Source: Streptomyces sp. NBC_01294
GTDB taxonomy: Bacteria > Actinomycetota > Actinomycetes > Streptomycetales > Streptomycetaceae
NCBI RefSeq assembly: GCF_035917235.1
Contig: NZ_CP108423.1
Location: 2,731,001 to 2,795,000 of the forward strand
Reading direction: 5' to 3'
Length of the DNA: 64,000 bases
Positions within the stretch are counted from its first letter, which is position 1. Every line of letters begins with the position of its first letter. The position numbers and the translations under genes were made by a program. The notes below the pieces were generated by a model. That model was not told the origin of the DNA and ran no database searches. It worked only from the letters and a program-made list of their open reading frames with translations. Shown here piece after piece: positions 23,139 through 31,360 of this stretch.

Positions 23139-23900
23139 ATGGGCGTGCTCAAGGGAAAGACGGCACTGGTCACGGGCGGCAGCCGGGGCATCGGACGGGC
23201 CGTGGCGGAGCGGCTGGCGCGGGACGGGGCACTGGTGGCGGTGCACTACGGGCGCAACGAGGCGGCGGCGAAGGAGACCGTGGCCGCGATCGAGGCGGCC
23301 GGCGGGCGGGCGTTCACCCTGGGGGCCGAACTCGGGGTGCCCGGCGACGCAGAGGCGCTCTGGGCGGCGTACGCGGCCCATCCCGCGCACACCGAGGGCG
23401 TGGACATCCTCGTGAACAACGCGGGGGGCGCGACCTTCGCCGGAATCGAGCAGACCGACGAGGAGGCGTACGACCGGGCGCACGCGCTCAACGCCAAGGC
23501 ACCGTTCTTCGTGATCAAGCACGGGCTGGCGCGGCTGCGGGACGGGGGCCGGATCGTCAACGTGACCGGCACCCCGGACATCGCGCTGCCCGCGATCCTG
23601 GCCACGGTCATGGCGAAGGGCGCGGTGAACGCGCTGACCCGGTCGCTGGCGGCCGAGCTGGCCCCGCGCGGGATCACCGTGAACTCGGTGGGCCCGGGCA
23701 TCACCGGGACGGACCTGAACGCGGCCCTGCTCGCGGATCCGGCGACCCGCGCCCACATGGCCTCCCGGTCCGTCTTCCACCGGGTGGGCGCGCCGGAGGA
23801 GGTGGCGGACGTGGTGGCCTTCCTGGCCTCGGCGGACTCCCGCTGGGTCACGGGCCAGCACCTGGACGCGACGGGCGGCCTGCAACTGGCGCTGCTCTGA
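23139..23900 (+). CDS. SDR family oxidoreductase
   Basis: A 253-residue classical short-chain dehydrogenase. The cofactor loop TGGSRGIGRAV is near residue 14, followed by LVNNAGGA. The catalytic region is partly unusual: where most members have Ser and Tyr-x3-Lys, this protein reads VNVTGTPDIALPAILATVMAKG, so the Tyr is replaced by Val/Met while the Lys remains. The end PEEVADVVAFLASADSRWVTGQ is typical. Loss of the catalytic Tyr suggests a changed or absent oxidoreductase activity. It is divergent from, and likely repressed by, the TetR regulator. Confidence 0.9.
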   Translation: MGVLKGKTALVTGGSRGIGRAVAERLARDGALVAVHYGRNEAAAKETVAAIEAAGGRAFTLGAELGVPGDAEALWAAYAAHPAHTEGVDILVNNAGGATFAGIEQTDEEAYDRAHALNAKAPFFVIKHGLARLRDGGRIVNVTGTPDIALPAILATVMAKGAVNALTRSLAAELAPRGITVNSVGPGITGTDLNAALLADPATRAHMASRSVFHRVGAPEEVADVVAFLASADSRWVTGQHLDATGGLQLALL

Positions 23901-24018
23901 CGGCGGCCCGTGACGGGGAGCCGTGCCCCGGTGGCCGCCGCCGGGCCATGCCGGCGGCGCGAGCGGCGCTCGCCCCGGCGGTGCAGGTCTCGAAGGCGTA
24001 GGGGGTGCGCCTGGCCAT
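23848..24018 (-). CDS. Possible small protein (56 residues), unproven
   Basis: In the 301-bp gap after the SDR gene a minus-strand frame starts at ATG 24018 with AGGAG eight bases upstream and encodes a basic Ala/Arg/Pro-rich peptide beginning MARRTPYAFETCTAGASAAR. The first 15 residues look unlike random high-GC translation, but the frame runs 53 bases into the 3' end of the SDR gene. No family is recognised. It could be a short leader-like peptide or chance. Confidence 0.3.
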   Translation of the reverse strand: MARRTPYAFETCTAGASAARAAGMARRRPPGHGSPSRAAVRAAPVAGRPSRPGAGP

Positions 24019-24157
24019 GACAACCACTCCTGGTTCGGCGGTCGGATGGCGGCCTGACCGCGGTCCGGGCGGGCGGCCGTCCGGCGGGCCGCGGGCCCGG
24101 ATCAGGACCACCATGGATAGCGGCGAGACCCCCGCCGCACGCGCCGGCCTCTGCTAG

Positions 24158-24173
24158 ATTGGTCTATACCACA
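24158..24173. promoter_or_regulatory. DasR operator (dre) of nagB
   Basis: ATTGGTCTATACCACA, 29 bases before the nagB GTG, matches the dre consensus ACTGGTCTAGACCACT at 13 of 16 positions. The position overlaps the expected promoter, so DasR represses nagB until glucosamine-6-phosphate accumulates. Confidence 0.85.
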
Positions 24174-24201
24174 CCACTCACTCCAGATCGGCAGGCCCCG
24201 C

Positions 24202-24987
24202 GTGGAAGTTGTCATCGTCCCGGACGCCAAGGCAGGCGGCGAGCTCATCGCGGAGGCCATGGCCGCCCTGGTGCGCCGCAAGCCCGACGCCCTGCTCGGC
24301 GTGGCGACCGGCTCTACCCCGCTGCCCATCTACGAGGCCCTCGCCGCCAAGGTCAGGGCCGGCCGGGTCGACGCCTCCAAGGCCCGCATCTGCCAGCTCG
24401 ACGAGTACGTCGGCCTGCCGGCCGGGCACCCCGAGTCCTACCGCGCCGTCGTGCTCCGCGAGGTCGTCGAGCCCCTCGGCCTGTCCGAGGCCTCCTTCAT
24501 GGGCCCGGACGGTGCGGCCGAGGACATCGTCGGCGCGTGCGAGGCCTACGACCGGGCCCTGGCCGAGGCCGGCGGCGTCGACCTCCAGCTGCTGGGCATC
24601 GGCACGGACGGCCACATCGGCTTCAACGAGCCCTGCTCCTCCCTCGCCTCCCGCACCCGCATCAAGACGCTGACGGAGCAGACCCGCGTGGACAACGCGC
24701 GCTTCTTCGACGACGACCTGGACCAGGTGCCGCACCACGTCATCACCCAGGGCATCGGCACCATCCTCGACGCCCGCCACCTGGTGCTCCTGGCCACCGG
24801 TGAGGGCAAGGCCGAGGCCGTCGCGCAGACCGTCGAGGGGCCGCTGTCCGCGCTGGTCCCGGGGTCTGCGCTGCAGCTGCACCGGCATGCGACCGTCGTC
24901 GTGGACGAGGCGGCCGCGTCGAAGCTGAAGCTGGCGGACTACTTCCGGCACACGTACGCCAACAAGCCCGCCTGGCAGGGTCTGTAG
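24202..24987 (+). CDS. nagB: Glucosamine-6-phosphate deaminase
   Basis: A 261-residue NagB. LGVATGSTPLPIYE binds the sugar phosphate. CQLDEYVGLPAGHPESY holds the catalytic Asp. GIGTDGHIGFNEPCSSLASR is the family signature with the ring-opening His region. It converts glucosamine-6-phosphate to fructose-6-phosphate and ammonia, feeding chitin-derived amino sugar into glycolysis, and it removes the DasR effector. The start is GTG 24202. It is preceded by a dre site and converges with dasD. Confidence 0.96.
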   Translation: MEVVIVPDAKAGGELIAEAMAALVRRKPDALLGVATGSTPLPIYEALAAKVRAGRVDASKARICQLDEYVGLPAGHPESYRAVVLREVVEPLGLSEASFMGPDGAAEDIVGACEAYDRALAEAGGVDLQLLGIGTDGHIGFNEPCSSLASRTRIKTLTEQTRVDNARFFDDDLDQVPHHVITQGIGTILDARHLVLLATGEGKAEAVAQTVEGPLSALVPGSALQLHRHATVVVDEAAASKLKLADYFRHTYANKPAWQGL

Positions 24988-25001
24988 CCGCACGGGCACG
25001 C

Positions 25002-25039
25002 CGAAGGGCCCGGACTCCCTTGGGGGACCGGGCCCTTCG
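25002..25039 (+). terminator. nagB terminator hairpin
   Basis: CGAAGGGCCCGG (25002-25013) pairs with CCGGGCCCTTCG (25028-25039), 15 bases after the nagB stop. Confidence 0.8.
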
Positions 25040-25090
25040 ACATGTGCGGGTGCGGATGCGCTGCGCGGGGCCTTCCGGGCGCTGCCCGGA

Positions 25091-25250
25091 CCCGCGCCTC
25101 AAACGCCGGCGAGGCTGGATTTGGCCGATGCCGTCCGCCAAGCGCGGCTCAAAGATCGGGGCTCCGCCCCGCACCCCGCGCCTCAAACGCCGGCGGGGCT
25201 ATATTTCAGCCTCGCCGGCGTTTGAGGCGCGGGGTCTGGGGCGGAGCCCC
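25091..25250. repeat. Convergent-junction repeat cluster D with a 42-bp inverted pair
   Basis: In the nagB/dasD convergent gap a partial inverted unit lies at 25091-25120. Two full units face each other at 25158-25200 (minus orientation) and 25209-25250 (plus orientation), separated by ATATTTCA. The arms differ at only a few positions, so the pair can form a ~42-bp cruciform or a very stable RNA stem. Each arm also has its own GGGGC/GCCCC hairpin. It is non-coding. Confidence 0.85.
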
Positions 25251-25280
25251 AGCAGCGGCGCCGCAGCGGCAACCGCAGGG

Positions 25281-26780
25281 CTACGCCCCCGCAATGACTT
25301 CCGCCGCGGCTCGGCCGCAGACGCGCGACGCGCCATGGGTGGCGATGTACACCGCACCCCGCGGCGCAGCCATCGGCAGGCCCATCTCGACCACGACCGT
25401 GTCCGGCCGCGCAGCGACCAGCGCGTCCAGGGCCTCCGTCATCCACGGGTGCCGGTGCGCGTCGCGGACCACCGCGACGACGGTCCGCTCCCCCGCCGCC
25501 GCCAGGATGTCCCCGGCCGAGGCGCCCTCCGGGTAGAGGCCCGAGGCGGTCCCCGGTACGAGTGCGGCCAGCTCGCCGGCCACGCCCCACGGCGTCTCGT
25601 CGCCGACCGCGATGTTCGCGACCGGCGTCAGCGTCGCGACGTACGGGGCCGCGACCGGCTCCGGCGAGCCGGTGACGACCACTGCGCGGCGGGCGGCCGT
25701 CAGGCCGATGCCGGACGCGCGGCTCCCCTCCGGCCGCGCGTCCGGCCGGACCCCCCGGGTCCACGCGGCCAGCGCACGGACGCGGGCGGCGGCGTCGGCG
25801 AGGCGCTCCTCGGGGAGCGCGCCCTCGCGTACGGCCGCCACCAGCGCGTCGCGCAGCCTCAGTACGGTCGCCTCGTCCGCGAGCCCGCCGCCGACGCAGA
25901 TCGCGTCGGCACCCGCCGCGATGGCCAGCACCGAGCCGCGCTCGATCCCGTACGTCCCGGCGATGGCGTTCATCTCCATGCCGTCGGTGACGATGAGGCC
26001 CTCGTAGCCGAGCTCCTTGCGCAGCAGGCCGGTCAGGATCTGCGGGCTGAGCGTGGCCGGGCGGGTCGGGTCGAGGGCGGGCACCAGGATGTGCGCGCTC
26101 ATCACGGCCTTGGTGCCGGCCTCGATGGCCGCCTTGAAGGGCACGAGTTCGCGGGCCTGGAGGGTGTCCAGGTCCACGTCGATGCGCGGCAGGGCGTGGT
26201 GCGAGTCGACGTTGGTGTCGCCGTGGCCCGGGAAGTGCTTGGTGCACGCGGCGACCCCGGCGGCCTGGAGGCCCTCGACGTAGGCGGCGGTGTGCCGGGC
26301 GGCGAGGTGGGTGTCGGCGCCGAAGGACCGTACGCCGATCACCGGGTTGTCCGGGTTGGAGTTGACGTCCGCGGACGGGGCCCAGTTGAGGTTGACCCCG
26401 CACTCGGCGAGGCGGCGGCCCAGCTCGCGGGCGACGTCGCGGGTGAGGCCGGTGTCGTCGACGGCGCCGAGGGCCAGGTTGCCGGGGAAGGACGAGCCGC
26501 CCCGGACCTCCAGGCGGGTGACGTCGCCGCCCTCCTCGTCGATGGCGACCAGGACGTCGTCCCGCTCGGTACGCAGCTGCGCGGTCAGCGCGGCGAGCTG
26601 CTCGGGCGAGGCGATGTTGCGGCCGAACAGGCCGACGGCGGTGAGGCCTTCGCCGAGCCGGCGGAGCAGCCAGGCGGGGGCGGTGGTGCCCTCGAAGCCG
26701 GGCTGGAGGACCGCGAGGGCGTCCTGGGTCAGGGCGTCCTTCCCGTCGGACGCCGTGGTGCGGTGCGCAAGGACAGTCAT
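25281..26780 (-). CDS. dasD: Beta-N-acetylglucosaminidase, glycoside hydrolase family 3
   Basis: A 499-residue GH3 enzyme with no signal peptide. ACTKHFPGHGDTNVDSHHALP is the NagZ/GH3 signature with the general acid/base His and its Asp partner, and LIVTDGMEMNAI holds the nucleophile Asp. A second domain (from about 340) is the GH3 C-terminal fold. It splits imported N,N'-diacetylchitobiose into GlcNAc in the cytosol. ATG 26780 is eight bases after the dasC stop, so it is the last gene of the dasBCD transcript. Confidence 0.93.
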   Translation of the reverse strand: MTVLAHRTTASDGKDALTQDALAVLQPGFEGTTAPAWLLRRLGEGLTAVGLFGRNIASPEQLAALTAQLRTERDDVLVAIDEEGGDVTRLEVRGGSSFPGNLALGAVDDTGLTRDVARELGRRLAECGVNLNWAPSADVNSNPDNPVIGVRSFGADTHLAARHTAAYVEGLQAAGVAACTKHFPGHGDTNVDSHHALPRIDVDLDTLQARELVPFKAAIEAGTKAVMSAHILVPALDPTRPATLSPQILTGLLRKELGYEGLIVTDGMEMNAIAGTYGIERGSVLAIAAGADAICVGGGLADEATVLRLRDALVAAVREGALPEERLADAAARVRALAAWTRGVRPDARPEGSRASGIGLTAARRAVVVTGSPEPVAAPYVATLTPVANIAVGDETPWGVAGELAALVPGTASGLYPEGASAGDILAAAGERTVVAVVRDAHRHPWMTEALDALVAARPDTVVVEMGLPMAAPRGAVYIATHGASRVCGRAAAEVIAGA

Positions 26781-26788
26781 GGCGGCCG

Positions 26789-27664
26789 TTATCCCTTCAC
26801 TGCGCCGGCGGTCATGCCGCCGACGGCCTTGCGCTGGAGGAAGATGAAGATGAGCAGGACCGGGACCGCGAAGAGCGAGGACGCGGCCATGGTGGCGCCC
26901 CAGTCGTTGCCGAAGGCCGACATGAACTCGGTCAGCCACAGCGGCAGGGTCTGCGCGCTCTTGTCCTTGTTGAGGATCAGGACCATGGCGAACTCGTTCC
27001 AGGCCGTGATGAAGCCGAAGAGCGAGGTGGACATCAGGCCGGGGGCCAGCAGGGGGAAGATCACCTTGCGGAAGGCCTGGCCGCGGGTGCAGCCGTCGAT
27101 CTGGGCCGCCTCCTCCAGGGTCACCGGGACGGCGGCGATGAAGCCGCGCAGGGTCCAGATGGTGAAGGGGAGGATCATCACGAAGTAGATCGCGGTGAGC
27201 AGCGGGAGGCTGTTCAGCATCTCGCCGTCGCGGGCGATCATGTACATCGCGATGACCATGACCTCCCAGGGGGCCATCTGGGCCATCATCACGGTGAGGA
27301 CCAGGCCCTTGCGGCCCTTGAACCTCATCCGGGCGATGGCGAAGCTCGCGGCGAGGGCGACGAGCAGGGCGAGCGCGACGGCGCCGACGGTGACCAGGAC
27401 GCTGTTGGTGACGTACGTCCAGAAGTTCTCGACCCCGGTGGCCTTGGTGAAGTTGTCCAGCGTCGGGGTGAAGACGAAGACCGGGTCCTTGGTGAGCATC
27501 TCGCTCGACGGCTTGAGCGCCGAGGAGAACATCCAGTACACGGGGAAGACGAAGACCAGGGCCAGCAGGAGCGCGCCGAGGTTCTTGGCCACGGCTCCGG
27601 GGCGGACCGGCCGGCGCTTGCGGAGCTGCTGCGCGGGCTTCGGCGCGGTGGTGGTGGTGCTCAC
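26789..27664 (-). CDS. dasC: Chitobiose ABC transporter permease DasC
   Basis: A 291-residue CUT1-family permease with six membrane helices (first NLGALLLALVFVFPVYWMF). The EAA loop is TLEEAAQIDGCTRGQAFRKV, followed by IFPLLAPG, the contact site for the shared ATPase, probably MsiK encoded elsewhere. No ATPase gene is in the locus. The start is GTG 27664, overlapping the dasB stop by four bases (GTGA). Confidence 0.95.
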   Translation of the reverse strand: MSTTTTAPKPAQQLRKRRPVRPGAVAKNLGALLLALVFVFPVYWMFSSALKPSSEMLTKDPVFVFTPTLDNFTKATGVENFWTYVTNSVLVTVGAVALALLVALAASFAIARMRFKGRKGLVLTVMMAQMAPWEVMVIAMYMIARDGEMLNSLPLLTAIYFVMILPFTIWTLRGFIAAVPVTLEEAAQIDGCTRGQAFRKVIFPLLAPGLMSTSLFGFITAWNEFAMVLILNKDKSAQTLPLWLTEFMSAFGNDWGATMAASSLFAVPVLLIFIFLQRKAVGGMTAGAVKG

Positions 27665-28680
27665 TGCTCCTCCTCCTGCTTCAGGATCAGGCGGAAGTAG
27701 AAGGACATGACGACCACGAGGATCAGGATCGTCAGGACGGAGATCGCGGCGGCGAGACCGTAGTGGGCCTGGCTCTGGCCCTCGACGTAGGCGAAGACCG
27801 GGAGGATCTCGGAGGCGCGGTCGGGGCCGCCCTTGTTCATCGCGTAGACCTGGGTGAAGGCCTTGAAGACCCAGATCACCTCGAGGAACGTGGTGACGAG
27901 GAAGAACGGCTTGAGGTTCGGGAAGACGATCTTCCAGAAGGTCTGCCAGCCGTTGGCGCCGTCCATCCGGGCTGCCTCGTACAGCTCGGCTCCGACCGTG
28001 GTGAGGCCGGCGTACATGTTGAGGGCGACGAAGGGGATGGAGCCCCAGACCACGAGGATCGTGACGATCGTCAGCGTGGAGAGGCCGGTCTGCATCCAGT
28101 TGTGCTGCTCGTAGCCGGAGAAGCCGGCGGTGCGCATCACCCAGTTCATGACGCCGAACTGCTCGTCGAACAGCCACTTGAAGACCTGCACGGAGGCGAC
28201 GATCGGCATGGCCCAGGCCATCACCAGCGCCATCGACAGGACCAGGCGCATCTTCTTGCCGAGCCGGTTCAGCAGGATGCCGATGAGGCTGCCGAGCACC
28301 ATGATCAGAACGACGTTGGCCATGGTGAAGGCGAAGCTGCGGACGACCACGGTCCAGAAGTCCGCGTCACCGATCAGCTCGGTGTAGTTGGAGAATCCCG
28401 CGAACGGGTACTTCCGCTGAATGAACTCGATCTTGTTGATGTCCTGGAAGGACAGGATCACGTTCTTGATCAGCGGATACAGCAGCAGTGTCGCGAGGGC
28501 GAGCACCGCGGGCCCGACCAGCAGGTAGGGCAGCCACCCCGAGGGGAGCGACTTTCTGCCCCCGCGAGGAGACTTGGGACCGGAGCCGGTCGGGGACGCG
28601 GACTTCTCGGGCCGTCCGGCGGACTTCTGTGGTGCGTCCTGTGGAGCGGCGGTCATCGCTCCCTGGGAGTGCACGGTCAT
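27661..28680 (-). CDS. dasB: Chitobiose ABC transporter permease DasB
   Basis: A 339-residue CUT1 permease with a Ser/Pro/Lys-rich cytoplasmic N-terminus (about 45 residues) and six membrane helices (WLPYLLVGPAVLALATLLLY first). The EAA loop is LYEAARMDGANGWQTFWKIV, then FPNLKP. It pairs with DasC. ATG 28680 is used; ATG in MTAAPQ a few codons on is an alternative. An 18-bp hairpin separates it from dasA. Confidence 0.95.
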   Translation of the reverse strand: MTVHSQGAMTAAPQDAPQKSAGRPEKSASPTGSGPKSPRGGRKSLPSGWLPYLLVGPAVLALATLLLYPLIKNVILSFQDINKIEFIQRKYPFAGFSNYTELIGDADFWTVVVRSFAFTMANVVLIMVLGSLIGILLNRLGKKMRLVLSMALVMAWAMPIVASVQVFKWLFDEQFGVMNWVMRTAGFSGYEQHNWMQTGLSTLTIVTILVVWGSIPFVALNMYAGLTTVGAELYEAARMDGANGWQTFWKIVFPNLKPFFLVTTFLEVIWVFKAFTQVYAMNKGGPDRASEILPVFAYVEGQSQAHYGLAAAISVLTILILVVVMSFYFRLILKQEEEQ

Positions 28681-28722
28681 GGCGTGGCTTCCTCGCGGTT
28701 GACTGTGGAGTCAAATGCGCGT

Positions 28723-28764
28723 CCGGGGGCACGGCAGGCGGCTTGGCGCCTGCCGTGCCCCCGG
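28723..28764 (-). terminator. 18-bp hairpin between dasA and dasB (processing or attenuation site)
   Basis: CCGGGGGCACGGCAGGCG (28723-28740) pairs perfectly with CGCCTGCCGTGCCCCCGG (28747-28764) around the loop GCTTGG. It lies 43 bases after the dasA stop and 43 before the dasB start. Such a stem would stabilise dasA mRNA and reduce read-through, giving more binding protein than permease. Confidence 0.8.
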
Positions 28765-28806
28765 TGCGTTCACACTGCTGGGTGGTGCGGGTACTGCGCG
28801 GTGGGA

Positions 28807-30087
28807 CTACTTGTTGATGCGGTTCGCGATTTCCTTGTCCGCGTCCGCGCCCGCCTTGGCGGCGTCCTCACCGTTCAGGACCTTGGTCATGAACTCCTTG
28901 ATGGGGTTCGGCTCGGTCTCGACGTTCGCCCAGCCCGCGGTGACCGGAGTGATCTTGCCGTTGACGCCGGCCTTGCCCATGGCCTCGGCGAAGGAGCCGG
29001 CGGCCGGGGTGAAGTTCGCGCCGGCCTGGTTCGGCAGCAGCGCGCCCTTGGTCTCGGCGGCGTACTTGGTCATCTGGTCCTTGCCTGCGGCGAGGGCCAG
29101 CCACTCCTTGGCGAGCTCCTTGTTCTTGGAGCGCTCGGCGACGGCGAGGTTCGAGCCGCCGAGGAAGACCGTGCTGGTCTTGTCCGCGGTCTTGCCCGGG
29201 ATCGGGAAGTAGCCGAAGTCGGCTTCCTTGCCCGCGTCCTTCAGGGCCTTCTCAGCGCCGCCGGCCTCCCAGCCGAGACCGATCCAGGAGGCGACGCCGC
29301 CCTTGGGAACGATGTCGGTGGACTGCTGCGGGTTGGCCTCGTCCTTGTCCTTGGGGGCGGTGGAGAAGGACTGGAGCTTCTTGTAGAACTCCATCGCGGA
29401 AGCGGCCTGCGGGGTGCCCAGTCCGCCCTTCCACTTGGCGCCGTCCTTGACGGCGAGGTCGCCGCCCTCGTCCCAGACGAGACCGGCGAGGACGTACCAG
29501 CTCTGGCCGGGGAGGTAGATCGGCTGCGAGGCCGGGTCGGCCGCCTTCAGCTTCTCCAGACCGGCGACCCACTCGTCGCGGGTCGTCGGCGGGGTGACGC
29601 CGGCCTTCGCGAAGGCCTTCTTGTCGTAGATGACGACGCGGTTGGCGGCGTACCACGGGGCGGAGTAGAGCTTGCCGTCGACCTCGGCCGAGGCGAGCAT
29701 GCTCTTCTGCCAGGCGTCGGCACCGAGCTTGGCCTTGTCGCCGCTCAGGTCGGCGAGGCCGCCGGTGACCGCGTAGCCGGCGGTCTGGGTGTTGCCGAGC
29801 TCAAGAACGTCCGGAGGGGTGTTCTCGGAGAGGGCCGTGGTGACCTTCTCCTGGATGCCGGTCCACTTCTGCTCCTCGACCTTGACCGTGACACCGGGGT
29901 GCTTGGCCGAGAACTCCTTGTTGACCTCGTCGATCCAGGCCTTCGGCGCGGAGCCGTCCATCACCCAGACGGTGATCTCCTTGGGGCCCGCGTCGGCCTT
30001 GGCCTTGTCGTCGCCGCCGTTGCCGCACGCAGCGACTCCGGCCATCATGCCCGCGACACTGACCGCCACGATGAGCTTGCGCTTCAC
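28807..30087 (-). CDS. dasA: Chitobiose-binding lipoprotein DasA
   Basis: A 426-residue extracellular solute-binding protein (family 1). The signal peptide KRKLIVAVSVAGMMAGVAAC ends in a lipobox (VAAC), so the mature protein is anchored by diacylglyceryl-Cys. It continues ITVWVMDGSAPKAWIDEVNK and contains GGSNLAVAERSKNKELAKEW as in sugar-binding members. It captures N,N'-diacetylchitobiose for DasBC. The start is GTG 30087 with GAGGAGGG eight bases upstream. Its promoter region has two dre sites and it is divergent from dasR. Confidence 0.96.
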   Translation of the reverse strand: MKRKLIVAVSVAGMMAGVAACGNGGDDKAKADAGPKEITVWVMDGSAPKAWIDEVNKEFSAKHPGVTVKVEEQKWTGIQEKVTTALSENTPPDVLELGNTQTAGYAVTGGLADLSGDKAKLGADAWQKSMLASAEVDGKLYSAPWYAANRVVIYDKKAFAKAGVTPPTTRDEWVAGLEKLKAADPASQPIYLPGQSWYVLAGLVWDEGGDLAVKDGAKWKGGLGTPQAASAMEFYKKLQSFSTAPKDKDEANPQQSTDIVPKGGVASWIGLGWEAGGAEKALKDAGKEADFGYFPIPGKTADKTSTVFLGGSNLAVAERSKNKELAKEWLALAAGKDQMTKYAAETKGALLPNQAGANFTPAAGSFAEAMGKAGVNGKITPVTAGWANVETEPNPIKEFMTKVLNGEDAAKAGADADKEIANRINK

Positions 30088-30178
30088 GCCACCCTCCTCA
30101 GGGATGCCTGCCTGCACTTCCCTTGCCCGCCGCGGTGACATACGCGAAGTACTGCCGTGGGGCCGGGATCTGATCCAT

Positions 30179-30218
30179 ATTGGTTTAGACCAGTAGCTGG
30201 AGCTTGGCCTAGACCTTT
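30179..30218. promoter_or_regulatory. Two DasR operators (dre) between dasA and dasR
   Basis: ATTGGTTTAGACCAGT (30179-30194) and CTTGGCCTAGACCTTT (30203-30218) each match the dre consensus ACTGGTCTAGACCACT at about 12-13 positions; their centres are 24 bp apart. They lie 92-131 bases upstream of dasA and 120-159 upstream of dasR, allowing repression of dasA and autocontrol of dasR. The 250-bp gap holds no other feature I can support. Confidence 0.85.
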
Positions 30219-30337
30219 AGGGGTGTCAAGGGTCTAATGAGCGGGTGCTCGGTCCGTTATCGGACCGACACCTGGGGAGAGAGAAGGCCTGTCCCCCCAC
30301 TCGTGTCACGATGTGACCGCACATATCGGAGGAGCCG

Positions 30338-31141
30338 GTGACGGCAGCGAAACTGGAGTCGGGAAGGCGGGCGGCGATGGCCACCGAAGGGGCGACCACG
30401 GAGCCGGAGGGCGGGCCTGCGACCCGCACGGCGCGCGTGCCCAAGTACTACCGACTCAAGCGGCACTTGCTCGACATGACCGAGACACTGCCGCCTGGCA
30501 CCCCGGTGCCGCCGGAGCGCACGCTCGCGGCCGAATTCGACACCTCGCGCACCACCGTCCGCCAGGCCCTCCAGGAACTGGTCGTCGAGGGGCGGCTGGA
30601 GCGAATCCAGGGCAAAGGCACCTTCGTCGCCAAGCCCAAGGTCTCCCAGGCCCTGCAACTGACCTCGTACACCGAGGACATGCGGGCCCAGGGACTGGAG
30701 CCGACCTCCCAGCTCCTCGACATCGGCTACGTGACGGCCGACGACACCCTCGCCGGACTGCTCAAGATCGCCACCGGCGGACGGGTGCTGCGCATCGAGC
30801 GGCTGCGCCTGGCGAGCGGCGAGCCGATGGCCATCGAGACCACCCACCTTTCGGCCAAGCGCTTCCCCGCGCTGCGCCGTTCGCTGGTCAAGTACACCTC
30901 CCTCTACACCGCTCTCGCCGAGGTGTACGACGTCCACCTCGCCGAGGCCGAGGAGACGATCGAGACCTCGCTCGCCAACCCGCGCGAGGCCGGCCTGCTC
31001 GGCACGGACGTCGGGCTGCCGATGCTGATGCTCTCCCGGCACTCCCTGGACGCCGACGGCGAACCGGTGGAGTGGGTGCGGTCGGTGTACCGCGGCGACC
31101 GGTACAAGTTCGTCGCGCGGCTCAAGCGCCCCGCCGTCTGA
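30338..31141 (+). CDS. dasR: DasR, GntR/HutC family global regulator of amino sugar metabolism
   Basis: A 267-residue GntR regulator. The winged helix is at residues 35-100 ([41 protein letters not shown]). A UTRA effector domain follows ([39 protein letters not shown]). It closely matches the S. coelicolor protein as I remember it. Glucosamine-6-phosphate binding releases dre sites, linking chitin/peptidoglycan turnover with development and antibiotic production. The start is GTG 30338 with GGAGGAG seven bases upstream. Confidence 0.96.
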   Translation: MTAAKLESGRRAAMATEGATTEPEGGPATRTARVPKYYRLKRHLLDMTETLPPGTPVPPERTLAAEFDTSRTTVRQALQELVVEGRLERIQGKGTFVAKPKVSQALQLTSYTEDMRAQGLEPTSQLLDIGYVTADDTLAGLLKIATGGRVLRIERLRLASGEPMAIETTHLSAKRFPALRRSLVKYTSLYTALAEVYDVHLAEAEETIETSLANPREAGLLGTDVGLPMLMLSRHSLDADGEPVEWVRSVYRGDRYKFVARLKRPAV

Positions 31142-31252
31142 CACCCGGCCCCGGCCCTCGGCCCTCACCGCACCCCTCAGCCCCGACCCCGGCCCCCGGG
31201 GCCTCGCCCCGGGCGTCGGCCCGGGCCCGCGACCTCGGGCTTCGGCCCCGTC

Positions 31253-31278
31253 TACCGGAATTCTTCACATACCGGAAT
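31253..31278. repeat. Direct repeat TACCGGAAT x2 upstream of cstA
   Basis: TACCGGAAT occurs at 31253-31261 and 31270-31278 (17-bp period), 83-108 bases before the cstA start. It is the only AT-richer element of the 219-bp gap and may mark the promoter or an activator site. Confidence 0.4.
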
Positions 31279-31360
31279 GCGAACGGGGTCTTACGCTGAC
31301 CGGGCAATCCGCCGTAGATTCCCTGCGCTTACGCAGATGATCGACGACGGGACGAGGATC

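Noticed and set aside
27763..30138. Long plus-strand open frame opposite dasB and dasA
   Set aside because: It is antisense to clear transporter genes; composition is typical of a third-position-GC shadow frame and it has no motif.
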